The notes under the pieces were generated by a model. It was not told where the DNA came from. It made no database searches and saw nothing but the letters and a program-made list of their open reading frames with translations. Both the position numbers and the translations under genes were made by a program. Below are positions 14,401 through 24,800 of a stretch of 64,000 bases of DNA, piece after piece; the first letter of the stretch is position 1, and each line of letters opens with the position of its first letter. The stretch spans positions 5,001 to 69,000 of the forward strand of contig NC_056427.1 in assembly GCF_905147365.1 (NCBI RefSeq), in the 5' to 3' direction. This DNA comes from Aricia agestis (Eukaryota; Arthropoda; Insecta; Lepidoptera; Lycaenidae).

Positions 14401-15610
14401 CTCTCGAACTAACATAGATCTAAGCTGATAAGAAGGCGATTGCGTCTTTGCTAATAAAAAATAGTAGGCGTTTGACTTCTTTCAGGATTAACTACAGCAA
14501 AAGCTTAAAAGTATTGCTATTTAAAAAACATAGGCACTTTCAATATAATTTTAAAGTAGTTTTTTCTTAATAACCAAACATAGTTAGACTCAGTTTTTAT
14601 ACAAAAACAATAGACATAGGAATAAACTTAAGACTGACACCATAGAATTCTAATTTCGACCGGCGGAAGACGTCAAATAAAGCAGAACTGTAATAAACGA
14701 GGCAAAACAAGCCGAATAACTATAAGGACCAGTTCGCTTTCCTTTTGGTGCGACTGTTAGGTTAAGTAATTTTAAGTAAAAGCCTGTGATAACGAAGTTT
14801 TAACTGAGTATAGTTTTTAGAATTTTACTTGACATAACTAGATAATTATTAATACAATTACTGGAATTGTACATATTATATAACAGTTAACCCGCTTCTA
14901 AAAGCGAAGATAATCGATCGCTAAATAGTACATATAGTTGACATTGACAAAAGCAGCAAATTTAAATTTGTTGCTTTTAAAAAATCGACAGGCTAATTTC
15001 CCCTGCGAAAATAAAAAAGCAACAAGGTTTGACCTACTAGTATTTTGCTGATTAAATTCATAGGGAGATTGAGTTTAGGCTTAGCATAAAATTAAATATA
15101 AAATCTGTTAAAACAAACATAAAACTACTTAATTAAAATTTTAATATACAATAAAACCTAACTATATAATATACAAATTTACAAACTTAGATATTTGTGA
15201 CGTTTGCTTTTAGCTTCTAACGACTTTACACTAGAATACTTTTAGATATTATACTGCTGACCGATTGTACCCTATTGGGACAAACGATTAGGATAAGTAT
15301 TAGTGTAAATATTATTTTAATTGTGACGTCTGTTTTACATCTTATTTTATATACTTATACATTTTATTAGTGTAGTCATTCTTAACTTGACCGGCTGATC
15401 CCTTTTGGGACAGCCGATTAGAATACTAATTTTTTACACAATCTTATACAAGTTTATAATTATACAATTTTACTAATAGACGCGTTCCCCCTTCAATAAT
15501 AATTTAATATTCTGTCTTTACATTTGAGTTTTAATTTATACAATTGGCGTGTTCCCCTAATAATTTAATTTTAATTTGCATTTTTATTTTTATTTATTTA
15601 AACACTAAAG
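11410..15610 (+). other. Long AT-rich leader of P1 with GC islands and hairpins
   Basis: 4.2 kb with no credible gene. The first ~300 nt and a stretch near 11640-11830 are GC-richer, then the sequence is very AT-rich. Four short GC-rich islands interrupt it (about 12385-12415, 13015-13110, 13440-13535, 14040-14115), several with CAGGGCTGC or its reverse complement plus CGCCC boxes. A 30-nt palindrome lies at 14949-14978. Two related hairpins (15257-15291, 15387-15421) share a TTGGGACA core and end in CGATTAG. Two related boxes precede ORF1 (GACGCGTTCCCC near 15480, GGCGTGTTCCCC near 15546); a similar GACGCGTTTCCCC precedes the P2 ORF1. The leader may be a promoter/5' UTR or sequence captured by template jumping. 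Confidence 0.55.
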
Positions 15611-17023
15611 ATGGCAATGGCCCGTACTCCTAATCACCTAAATAAGACTTACGGCGCGCACGACAGCAGCGGGAGCGAGCTTACTACGAGCCAGCTGCTG
15701 GCGAGTACGCTGTCAAAAGTAAAGCGTAGCATCTATCTCCTAAACCAGACTAGGAATATGAAGGGAGAGCTGAAGTCTGGTATGGGAGAGGAACTACTTG
15801 CTGTAGTGGACCTATTAAAGGAAATTATAGCCAGGGAAGGGGATGAGAAAGGAACACGAAAAGAAAAGGTACGGACTACGGACTCGCAGACACAATGTGA
15901 ACAGGTTAGGGATAGAGCGGGCAAATGTAACTGCATGGAAGAGGTAAAGGAGGAGATTAGTGAGTTTAGGGAAGAGTATAAGAGCGAGTTAGTAGAGATC
16001 AGGAATTACTTGATAGATGCCGCCTGTCTTAATGTGGATAGTATCCACCTTAAGATAGAGGATGAAAACGCGAAAGTGGTAGACAAGATATCGGATCAGA
16101 TAGAGGAAAAGATAGGTACCCTGGCTGATGCGATTGGGGAGGGGGGGGTCCCAGTGCAGAACGACCCGGAGGTAGTGACGTCTCCAACCTACGCGAGCGT
16201 CACCCGGGGAAAGGGGAAATCCCAAGTATCATCTAGGGAACCCAAGTACAGGACCCTCCACTCCCTAGTCGTATCAGACAAGGAAGAGTTCATGCCCGCG
16301 GATGAGATAGTAGAGAATGTAGGAAGGATTATAGAGGCAAAGAGGGAAGGAATTCAGGTAGACCGAATTAGAAAGGGAAAAGACAGAAAAGTGATTATAG
16401 GGTTCAGAGATAGGAAAGACAGGGACAGGGCAAAACACAAAATAGAAGAAGCTAGAGTAGATTTAGAGGCACAAACAATAGAAAATAAGGATCCCCAGGT
16501 TGTCCTGTACGGGGTGCGGAAATGCAACACCGATGACGACATTATAGAAGCCATCAGGAGGCAGAATCGGCACCTCGTGAAGGACATCCTGGGAGGGGTA
16601 GAGGACAGGATGAGCGTAAAATATAGAAAGAAAGGAAAGGATGATCGCACTCAGCACGTGGTACTTAATGTGTCGCCGGGGCTGTGGGTGCGTTTCACAG
16701 AGGCAGGGTATCTTTATATAGATATCCAGCGCGTCAGAGTCGCCGACCAGTCCCCCCTGATCCAGTGCTCGCGCTGTTTAGGGTACGGACATGGGCGGCG
16801 ATTCTGTAACGCTGCCGAAGAGAAGTGCGCCCACTGCTCCGGAGCACATCACCAGTCTCAGTGCGATGATCGGAAGGAAGGGAGAAAGCCCTGTTGCATA
16901 AACTGCAAGAACGAAGAACAAAAGCAGACAAACCATCACGCGTTCAGTATGGAATGCCCGGTGCGACAACGGTGGGATATTATAGCGCGGGCAACGGTCG
17001 CATACGACCCCGAGGACAAATAA
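15611..17023 (+). CDS. ORF1 (Gag-like) protein of P1
   Basis: 470 aa, likely an RNA-binding nucleocapsid-type protein of an R1-clade non-LTR element. The N-terminal ~150 residues are charged and predicted coiled-coil-like. A basic central domain (about 215-330, rich in KGKDRK/DRDRAK) is plausibly RRM-like. Three zinc-knuckle-type clusters follow from C386 (CSRCLGYGHGRRFC, then CAHC...HHQSQC, then CCINC...HHAFSMEC). The start MAMARTP matches MAMVHTP in the P2 ORF1, which supports ATG 15611. The ORF is intact but no ORF2 follows; the stop is succeeded by a short UTR and poly(A). By analogy with other telomeric LINE Gags it may package its own RNA and take it to telomeres, but that role is inference. 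Homology to the P2 ORF1 is clear across the full length. Confidence 0.85.
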   Translation: MAMARTPNHLNKTYGAHDSSGSELTTSQLLASTLSKVKRSIYLLNQTRNMKGELKSGMGEELLAVVDLLKEIIAREGDEKGTRKEKVRTTDSQTQCEQVRDRAGKCNCMEEVKEEISEFREEYKSELVEIRNYLIDAACLNVDSIHLKIEDENAKVVDKISDQIEEKIGTLADAIGEGGVPVQNDPEVVTSPTYASVTRGKGKSQVSSREPKYRTLHSLVVSDKEEFMPADEIVENVGRIIEAKREGIQVDRIRKGKDRKVIIGFRDRKDRDRAKHKIEEARVDLEAQTIENKDPQVVLYGVRKCNTDDDIIEAIRRQNRHLVKDILGGVEDRMSVKYRKKGKDDRTQHVVLNVSPGLWVRFTEAGYLYIDIQRVRVADQSPLIQCSRCLGYGHGRRFCNAAEEKCAHCSGAHHQSQCDDRKEGRKPCCINCKNEEQKQTNHHAFSMECPVRQRWDIIARATVAYDPEDK

Positions 17024-17117
17024 GTCCTCGGTGTTTCTGTAAGAGTAGGGAAAATAATCATTGTATGTATCTAATAGTATTATTAAATGCTGCAACGAAT
17101 GTAAATGTGCTGTGTTG

Positions 17118-17998
<881 letters not shown>

Positions 17999-18001
<3 letters not shown>

Positions 18002-18493
18002 AACCTAACCTAACCTAACCTAACCTAACCTAACCTAACCTAACCTAACCTAACCTAACCTAACCTAACCTAACCTAACCTAACCTAACCTAACCTAACC
18101 TAACCTAACCTAACCTAACCTAACCTAACCTAACCTAACCTAACCTAACCTAACCTAACCTAACCTAACCTAACCTAACCTAACCTAACCTAACCTAACC
18201 TAACCTAACCTAACCTAACCTAACCTAACCTAACCTAACCTAACCTAACCTAACCTAACCTAACCTAACCTAACCTAACCTAACCTAACCTAACCTAACC
18301 TAACCTAACCTAACCTAACCTAACCTAACCTAACCTAACCTAACCTAACCTAACCTAACCTAACCTAACCTAACCTAACCTAACCTAACCTAACCTAACC
18401 TAACCTAACCTAACCTAACCTAACCTAACCTAACCTAACCTAACCTAACCTAACCTAACCTAACCTAACCTAACCTAACCTAACCTAACCTAA

Positions 18494-18495
<2 letters not shown>
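17999..18495. repeat. Telomeric repeat spacer
   Basis: 497 nt of CCTAA repeat (5n+2 nt), lying between the poly(A) of plus-strand P1 and the poly(A) of minus-strand M1. Confidence 0.97.
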
Positions 18496-18561
<66 letters not shown>

Positions 18562-20824
18562 AGGAGGGGAAATGCATTACGCATCCCCCGCCCCCTCGGG
18601 GGAAGGGGCGGGGGTATGTGGGACTCCCTACACAGGTCTACCCACTAAAACCCCCCCAGCCCTCCTTCATGCGCCTTGTGCGGGAGGGACGGGAACCGCG
18701 GAGCGACTACAACTCCGCCCCTCCCAGCGCGCAGCCGCAACCGGCACCTTCTTCACGTGGCTTGAGCCGCGTACCTCACCGAGAGCCCCCCGGGCTATAG
18801 GGGGGCTGCCTTCTCGGGACCCATACTGTGGGCGGGATCCCCCGATCACCGCCCAAGGGTCTAGGCATCCGTCTCCATTCGGGCGGAAGCGGGCGGGGCC
18901 CGCGCGCCGCTAGGTCTCGACTTTTTGTGTCGAGCCTTTTTGGTCCGCGCCTTGTCTTCTCCGGGGGCCGGCTTTGTCGTAGATGGACATCTACCCAGCT
19001 CGTGCCCCCTTTCGGCCCTGCCAGCGGCCTCACACAGGGCACAGTTTGGTGCTGCAGCCCCGCACTCCGCCGCCTTGTGCCCCGGTTTCCCGCACCGAAA
19101 ACAAGTCCGGCTACGGTCCACCGGGCACTGGCACTTGGCAGCCACGTGGCCGGTGTCCTGGCAGCGGAAGCAGCGCGTCGGCCTCGCGACCAGCAACGCC
19201 TCGGGCGCGGCAGGGGCCTCTTGCGGGGCCACTGCGGCTGGCTGCCGTGTCTTCTTTGGGGCCGGTTTCCCCTTGGCCTTCTGCTTCGGGGACCCCGGTG
19301 TCTGTTCCGGTGGCGCCTCAACGCTTTCGACGGCGGCCGGTGTGATACTCCGGGCTCTGTCCGCCGCGAGCGGAGGTCGCAGTCGAGGCTCTGGGAGGAG
19401 CCGACTCTCCAGTCCGGCCAGCCGAGCGTTCAGCATGTTGCTGAAGGTCTCTACGTTGGAGCGAGAGACCTCAGACAACAGCTGGCGCATGTCCTGCTCG
19501 GCCGGCTTCATCACCTGTCGGCGTAGCTCCTCTAGCTCTTTGCGCAAAGACTCCACTTCATTCTGGAGCCGCGCATTCTGAGCCTCGAGGGCCTTCATCT
19601 CTTCGGTCGCTCCGCGGTTTCTCATTTCGGCGACGGTGGCGCGTATGTCGCTGACCGCCTCCTTGAGGAGCCGCTGGAACGTCCCCTTGAGGTTATTCGA
19701 CTTCGCTGCGACCATGGAGATCGTTCCCAGCGAAGTCTCAACACATTGGGCCAGAGCGTGGTTGGTCTGCTCTGGCCTGTCTTCGTCCATAGGGGCGGGG
19801 CTCGCGAGGAGCGAAGAGCGCGTCTCTCGCGCCGCCCTGGCCGCCTCGGCCACCTCCTCCTCCGCCTGGAGTCGAAGGGCCTCCTCTTTCTCTCTGTTGA
19901 GATCGGCCTGCGCCTTTGCCAAGCCGACATATTGTCCGGTCGTTGGCGGGCGGCCGCGTCCTCTTTTGGGTTTGGGCACCGCTCCTTTACTGAGGGGCGG
20001 CGCCATGTCGTCGTCAGAGCGCCTCTTCCGGCGCGTCAAATCCGAGAATGCGGGCAAGCCCTCGGAGTCCAGCGATATGCCAGACATCTCACTGGAGTCC
20101 GAGAGCCAGTCCTCGCTGTCATGTCCGGGTAAGTCACGTCCATGTTGGGAGACTCTACCGCGAGGGGAGTCTCTACCAATCGGGTCCTTTCCGGTGCTTG
20201 GAGGCGGCATTTTCACGTCGCGTGTCAAAAGGACACGCGGAAGATCCTTGTCGCCTCTCAGCTTCTTCTTCTGCATCAACTTCAGCATCCGCTCAACGCC
20301 GTTAGGCTGCGGCTGACTGAAGTCGATGTCTTCGTCCGTTAGAAGCTCCGCCGCCGGCGCGGTAATGGGCGCCGGCTTCGGACTGTCGCGCTTCTTCGCG
20401 CTGTCCCCTCCTCCTCCTAACGCAGCCAAGATGGCCCGCTGCCTCGCCGCCTTAGCGGCCTCCTCGTCCTTCCTCGCCGCCTTAGCGGCCCCCTCGTCCT
20501 TCCTCGCAATAAGTGGCCCCTCCGTATACGAGGGCCGGCCACCGTCCGAAGACGGCGCATGGGATTCTCCGGCTCCTGAGGAGCCGGGACCCACCCGGAG
20601 AATACTTGGCTTATTACGACTGTCCATACTTCCTAACTCCGGCACCCCGGGTCGCGGGCCCTTTCGTCACACTGTGGGCGCAGCCAAACATACAAGACCA
20701 AACACGCACACAAACACACGCCATACCGGCGTTCAGCCACCCCTCCCGTGTCACCGTGAAAACGCTCACGATGGCACGGGGGAGGTGCCCAGGGACACGA
20801 CGTGGACGGACCGGTATCGCCCCC
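18496..20824 (-). mobile_element. M1: gag-only telomeric non-LTR retroelement
   Basis: Minus-strand unit. It starts at 20824 with GGGGGCGATACCGGTCCGTC, the 5' end shared by M3-M7, and finishes in a 65-nt poly(A) (poly(T) 18496-18560). One ORF1, a ~300-nt structured 3' UTR and no ORF2. The 3' UTR contains the conserved terminal hairpin (18566-18589). Nearly identical to M3 apart from a 684-nt in-frame deletion in ORF1. Confidence 0.85.
18861..20645 (-). CDS. ORF1 (Gag-like) protein of M1, internally deleted
   Basis: 594 aa. Relative to the 822-aa copy in M3, it keeps the acidic/basic N-terminus, the AT-hook (PKRGRGRPP, about residue 227-235), the long coiled coil and the C-terminal zinc knuckles. 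It lacks 228 residues between the ...APAAPEA linker and ...LLVARPTRCF. The lost part is the lysine-rich linker and the folded (probably RRM-like) domain. The deletion is in frame and bounded by a short CGCC microhomology near 19196. Zinc knuckles (CFRCQDTGHVAAKC, CFRCGKPGHKAAEC, CALC...) are intact. The start could also be the internal MDSRNKP by comparison with its relatives. RNA-binding function is inferred from the knuckles; without the central domain, activity is uncertain. Confidence 0.75.
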   Translation of the reverse strand: MPELGSMDSRNKPSILRVGPGSSGAGESHAPSSDGGRPSYTEGPLIARKDEGAAKAARKDEEAAKAARQRAILAALGGGGDSAKKRDSPKPAPITAPAAELLTDEDIDFSQPQPNGVERMLKLMQKKKLRGDKDLPRVLLTRDVKMPPPSTGKDPIGRDSPRGRVSQHGRDLPGHDSEDWLSDSSEMSGISLDSEGLPAFSDLTRRKRRSDDDMAPPLSKGAVPKPKRGRGRPPTTGQYVGLAKAQADLNREKEEALRLQAEEEVAEAARAARETRSSLLASPAPMDEDRPEQTNHALAQCVETSLGTISMVAAKSNNLKGTFQRLLKEAVSDIRATVAEMRNRGATEEMKALEAQNARLQNEVESLRKELEELRRQVMKPAEQDMRQLLSEVSRSNVETFSNMLNARLAGLESRLLPEPRLRPPLAADRARSITPAAVESVEAPPEQTPGSPKQKAKGKPAPKKTRQPAAVAPQEAPAAPEALLVARPTRCFRCQDTGHVAAKCQCPVDRSRTCFRCGKPGHKAAECGAAAPNCALCEAAGRAERGHELGRCPSTTKPAPGEDKARTKKARHKKSRPSGARAPPASARMETDA

Positions 20825-20836
20825 AACCTAACCTAA

Positions 20837-20838
<2 letters not shown>
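20825..20838. repeat. Telomeric repeat spacer, 14 nt
   Basis: AACCTAACCTAACC between M1 and M2, 5n+4 nt. Confidence 0.95.
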
Positions 20839-20892
<54 letters not shown>

Positions 20893-21636
20893 TGAGGAGG
20901 GGAAATACGTTACGTATCCCCCGCCCCCTCGGGGGTAGGGGCGGGGGTATGTGGGACTCCCTACGAGAGGTCTACCCACTAAAACCCCCCCAGCCCTCCG
21001 TCAAGCGCCTAGTGCGGGAGGGACGGGAACCGCGGAGCGACTACACTCCGCCCCTCCCAGCGCGCTGCCGCAACCGGCACCTTCTTCGAGCGGCTTGAAC
21101 CGCTGACCTCGCCGAGAGCCCCCCGGGCTATAGGGGGGCTGTCTTCTCGGGACCCTTTATGCGGGCGGGGATCCCCCGATCGCCGCCCACGGGTCTAGGC
21201 CTCCATCTCCATCGCGGCAGAGACGGGCGGAGGCTTTTGCCGAGCCTTTTTAGACGGGACCTTCTCTTCTCCGGGGGCCGGCTTTTTAGCAGATGGGCAT
21301 CTGCCCAGCACGTGCCCCCTTTCTACTTTGCCAGCGGCCTCGCACAGGGAGCAGTTAGGCTCTGCTGCCCCGCACTCCGCCGCCTTATGCCCCGGTTTTC
21401 CGCATCGGAAACAAGTCCCACTACGGTCCACCGGGCACTGGCACTTGGCAGCCACGTGGCCGGTGTCTTGGCAGCGGAAGCAGCGCGTCGGCCTCGCGGC
21501 CAGCAACGCCACCCTCGCTGACACCCAACCAATACGCAACCGCCCAGAGCTCGAGAGCTTCTTGGCGGCCGCGACTGGGAGGCGGATCCAACACGACCCG
21601 TCCCCCCGTGGCCCCTCTCTAATCGGCCCCGCCCGG
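20839..21636 (-). mobile_element. M2: 5'-truncated copy of the M family
   Basis: 798 nt: poly(A) (poly(T) 20839-20890), 3' UTR with the variant hairpin at 20899-20921, and the last part of ORF1. The 5' truncation falls in a G-rich tract (minus strand) and joins directly to AACCTAACC. This is a classic abortive target-primed reverse transcription product. Confidence 0.85.
21195..21636 (-). pseudogene. C-terminal fragment of M-family ORF1
   Basis: Only the last ~147 codons of ORF1 remain, open into the telomeric junction at 21636. The longest ATG-started frame begins at 21539. It has both complete CCHC knuckles, the third cysteine cluster, and the usual acidic ending MEMEA. A small deletion near the C-terminus removes the KPKGKRA-type basic stretch found in M5-M7. 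Not expected to be functional. Confidence 0.8.
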
Positions 21637-21663
21637 AACCTAACCTAACCTAACCTAACCTAA

Positions 21664-21665
<2 letters not shown>
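21637..21665. repeat. Telomeric repeat spacer, 29 nt
   Basis: Perfect CCTAA repeat between M2 and M3, 5n+4 nt. Confidence 0.95.
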
Positions 21666-21705
<40 letters not shown>

Positions 21706-24648
21706 GAGGGGAAATGCATTACGCATCTCCCGCCCCCTCGGGGGAAGGGGGCGGGGGTATGTGGGACTCCCTACACAGGTCTACCCACTAAAACCCCCCC
21801 AGCCCTTCGTCTCGCGCCTAGTGCGGGAGGGACGGGTACCGCGGAGCGACTACAACTCCGCCCCTCCCCGCGCGCAGCCGCAACCGGCACCTTCTTCAAG
21901 CGGCTTGAGCCGCGTACCTCACCGAGAGCCCCCCGGGCTATAGGGGGGCTGTCTTCTCGGGACCCATACTGTGGGCGGGATCCCCCGATCACCGCCCACG
22001 GGTCTAGGCGTCCGTCTCCATTCGGGCGGGAGCGGGCGGGGCCCGAACGCCTTTAGGTCTCGACTTTTTGTGTCGAGCCTTTTTGGTCGGCGCCTTGTCT
22101 TCTCCGGGGGCCGGCTTTGACGTAGATGGGCATCTACCCAGCTCGTGCCCCCTTTCGGCCCTGCCAGCGGCCTCGCACAGGGCGCAGTTTGGTGTTGCAG
22201 CCCCGCACTCCGCCGCCTTGTGCCCCGGTTTCCCGCACCGAAAACAAGTCCGGCTACGGTCCACCGGGCACTGGCACTTGGCAGCCACGTGGCCGGTGTC
22301 CTGGCAGCGGAAGCAGCGCGTCGGCCTCGCGGCCAGCAACGCCACCCTCGCTGACACCCAACCAATACGCAACCGCCCAGAGCTCGAGAGCTTCTTGGCG
22401 GCCGCGACTGGGAGGCGGATCCAACACGACCCGTCCCCCCGTGGCCCCTCTCTTATTGGCCCCGCCCGAATATCTCCGGCCTGGCACCCTCCATCTAGTG
22501 CGACCGCCTCTACCACTTCTGCGGTCGTCACGGAGTCATCTAGGCCGGCGATGCGCATCTCCGCGCTTGCAACCGGCCGTCCGACCTTCACCCCTGGTGG
22601 CAGGACGGTCCTCAGCCTCGCGGCAAAGGCGTCCGCCTTTTCATTTGCGCCCTCGCCAGAAATCGCGAGGAGGCGCCCTCCGGTTCGGGCCCGGCGAAAG
22701 CGGACTTGCGGAATGTCAAGTTCCGCGATGTTAACCGCCCGCCGGGCCGTCTCAAGCGCCTTGGCGTATGTCATACCCGCCTTCACGGCCGACTCCTCTA
22801 TGGTCAGAGCAACGGCCGCAGTGGCGGGGACGCGAAGCCTTGGCTTTCTCTTCTTCGGGGCGGCTGTAGATGGTGTAGCCGCCCCCTTCTTCTTCTTACC
22901 CTTTGGGCCCACCTTGGTCCAAGGGGTCTCAGTACGAGGGGAGCTGGTGTTCGCTCCCCCCTGTGTCGCCTCCTGAGCGGCCATTGACGGCCGCTTCTTC
23001 TTCCGGCCCTTCTTGGCCTTGGGCGCCTCGGGCGCGGCAGGGGCCTCTTGCGGGGCCACTGCGGCTGGCTGCCGTGTCTTCTTTGGGGCCGGTTTCCCCT
23101 TGGCCTTCTGCTTCGGGGGCCCCGGCGTCTGTTCCGGTGGCGCCTCAACGCTTTCGACGGCGGCCGGTGTGATACTCCGGGCTCTGTCCGCCGCGAGCGG
23201 AGGTCGCACTCGAGGCTCTGGGAGGAGCCGACTCTCCAGTCCGGCCAGCCGAGCGTTCAGCATGTTGCTGAAGGTCTCTACGTTGGAGCGAGAGACCTCA
23301 GACAACAGCTGGCGCATGTCCTGCTCGGCCGGCTTCATCACCTGTCGGCGTAGCTCCTCTAGCTCTTTGCGCAAAGACTCCACTTCATTCTGGAGCCGCG
23401 CATTCTGAGCCTCGAGGGCCTTCATCTCTTCGGTCGCTCCGCGGTTTCTCATTTCGGCGACGGTGGCGCGTATGTCGCTGACCGCCTCCTTGAGGAGCCG
23501 CTGGAACGTCCCCTTGAGGTTATTCGACTTCGCTGCGACCATGGAGATCGTTCCCAGCGAAGTCTCAACACATTGGGCCAGAGCGTGGTTGGTCTGCTCT
23601 GGCCTGTCTTCGTCCATAGGGGCGGGGCTCGCGAGGAGCGAAGAGCGCGTCTCTCGCGCCGCCCTGGCCGCCTCGGCCACCTCCTCCTCCGCCTGGAGTC
23701 GAAGGGCCTCCTCTTTCTCTCTGTTGAGATCGGCCTGCGCCTTTGCCAAGCCGACATATTGTCCGGTCGTTGGCGGGCGGCCGCGTCCTCTTTTGGGTTT
23801 GGGCACCGCTCCTTTACTGAGGGGCGGCGCCATGTCGTCGTCAGAGCGCCTCTTCCGGCGCGTCAAATCCGAGAATGCGGGCAAGCCCTCGGAGTCCAGC
23901 GATATGCCAGACATCTCACTGGAGTCCGAGAGCCAGTCCTCGCTGTCATGTCCGGGTAAGTCACGTCCATGTTGGGAGACTCTACCGCGAGGGGAGTCTC
24001 TACCAATCGGGTCCTTTCCGGTGCTTGGAGGCGGCATTTTCACGTCGCGTGTCAAAAGGACACGCGGAAGATCCTTGTCGCCTCTCAGTTTCTTCTTCTG
24101 CATCAACTTCAGCATCCGCTCAACGCCGTTAGGCTGCGGCTGACTGAAGTCGATGTCTTCGTCCGTTAGAAGCTCCGCCGCCGGCGCGGTAATGGGCGCC
24201 GGCTTCGGGCTGTCGCGCTTCTTCGCGCTGTCCCCTCCTCCTCCTAACGCACCCAAGATGGCCCGCTGCCTCGCCGCCTTAGCGGCCTCCTCGTCCTTCC
24301 TCGCCGCCTTAGCGGCCCCCTCGTCCTTCCTCGCAATAAGTGGCCCCTCCGTATACGAGGGCCGGCCACCGTCCGAAGACGGCGCATGGGATTCTCCGGC
24401 TCCTGAGGAGCCGGGACCCACCCGGAGAATACTTGGCTTATTACGACCTTCCATCATTACTAACACCGACACCCCGGGTCGCGGGCCCCTTCGTCACACT
24501 GTGGGCGCAGCCAAACATACAACAAGCACACACACAAACACACGCCATACCGGCGTTCAGCCACCCCTCCCGTGTCACCGTGAAAACGCTCACGATGGCA
24601 CGGGGGAGGTGCCCAGGGACACGACGTGGACGGACCGGTATCGCCCCC
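21666..24648 (-). mobile_element. M3: full-length gag-only telomeric retroelement
   Basis: About 2.98 kb, from the shared 5' end at 24648 to the poly(A) (poly(T) 21666-21703). It contains a ~175-nt CA/GT-rich 5' UTR, a full ORF1 and a 300-nt structured 3' UTR. No ORF2. It is the best reference copy for the A subgroup (M1, M3-M5). Confidence 0.88.
22004..24472 (-). CDS. ORF1 (Gag-like) protein of M3
   Basis: 822 aa, intact. The order is: low-complexity N-terminus; a conserved ELLTDEDIDFSQPQPNGVER block (~100-118); an AT-hook (PKRGRGRPP, 226-234) followed by TTGQYVGLAKAQ; a long charged coiled coil ending in leucine-zipper-like EMKALEAQNARLQNEVESLR; an asparagine-rich NMLNARLAGLE segment; a lysine-rich linker that could be a nuclear localization signal; a folded region (~590-730) resembling the RRM-like part of R1-clade ORF1 proteins; then zinc knuckles CFRCQDTGHVAAKC, CFRCGKPGHKAAEC and CALC. 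It ends in acidic METDA. The likely start is MSVLVMMEGRNKP or the internal MEGRNKP. Role: RNA packaging and telomere targeting, inferred from the family. Confidence 0.85.
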   Translation of the reverse strand: MSVLVMMEGRNKPSILRVGPGSSGAGESHAPSSDGGRPSYTEGPLIARKDEGAAKAARKDEEAAKAARQRAILGALGGGGDSAKKRDSPKPAPITAPAAELLTDEDIDFSQPQPNGVERMLKLMQKKKLRGDKDLPRVLLTRDVKMPPPSTGKDPIGRDSPRGRVSQHGRDLPGHDSEDWLSDSSEMSGISLDSEGLPAFSDLTRRKRRSDDDMAPPLSKGAVPKPKRGRGRPPTTGQYVGLAKAQADLNREKEEALRLQAEEEVAEAARAARETRSSLLASPAPMDEDRPEQTNHALAQCVETSLGTISMVAAKSNNLKGTFQRLLKEAVSDIRATVAEMRNRGATEEMKALEAQNARLQNEVESLRKELEELRRQVMKPAEQDMRQLLSEVSRSNVETFSNMLNARLAGLESRLLPEPRVRPPLAADRARSITPAAVESVEAPPEQTPGPPKQKAKGKPAPKKTRQPAAVAPQEAPAAPEAPKAKKGRKKKRPSMAAQEATQGGANTSSPRTETPWTKVGPKGKKKKGAATPSTAAPKKRKPRLRVPATAAVALTIEESAVKAGMTYAKALETARRAVNIAELDIPQVRFRRARTGGRLLAISGEGANEKADAFAARLRTVLPPGVKVGRPVASAEMRIAGLDDSVTTAEVVEAVALDGGCQAGDIRAGPIREGPRGDGSCWIRLPVAAAKKLSSSGRLRIGWVSARVALLAARPTRCFRCQDTGHVAAKCQCPVDRSRTCFRCGKPGHKAAECGAATPNCALCEAAGRAERGHELGRCPSTSKPAPGEDKAPTKKARHKKSRPKGVRAPPAPARMETDA

Positions 24649-24745
24649 AACCTAACCTAACCTAACCTAACCTAACCTAACCTAACCTAACCTAACCTAA
24701 CCTAACCTAACCTAACCTAACCTAACCTAACCTAACCTAACCTAA

Positions 24746-24747
<2 letters not shown>
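24649..24747. repeat. Telomeric repeat spacer, 99 nt
   Basis: Perfect CCTAA repeat between M3 and M4, 5n+4 nt. Confidence 0.97.
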
Positions 24748-24800
<53 letters not shown>

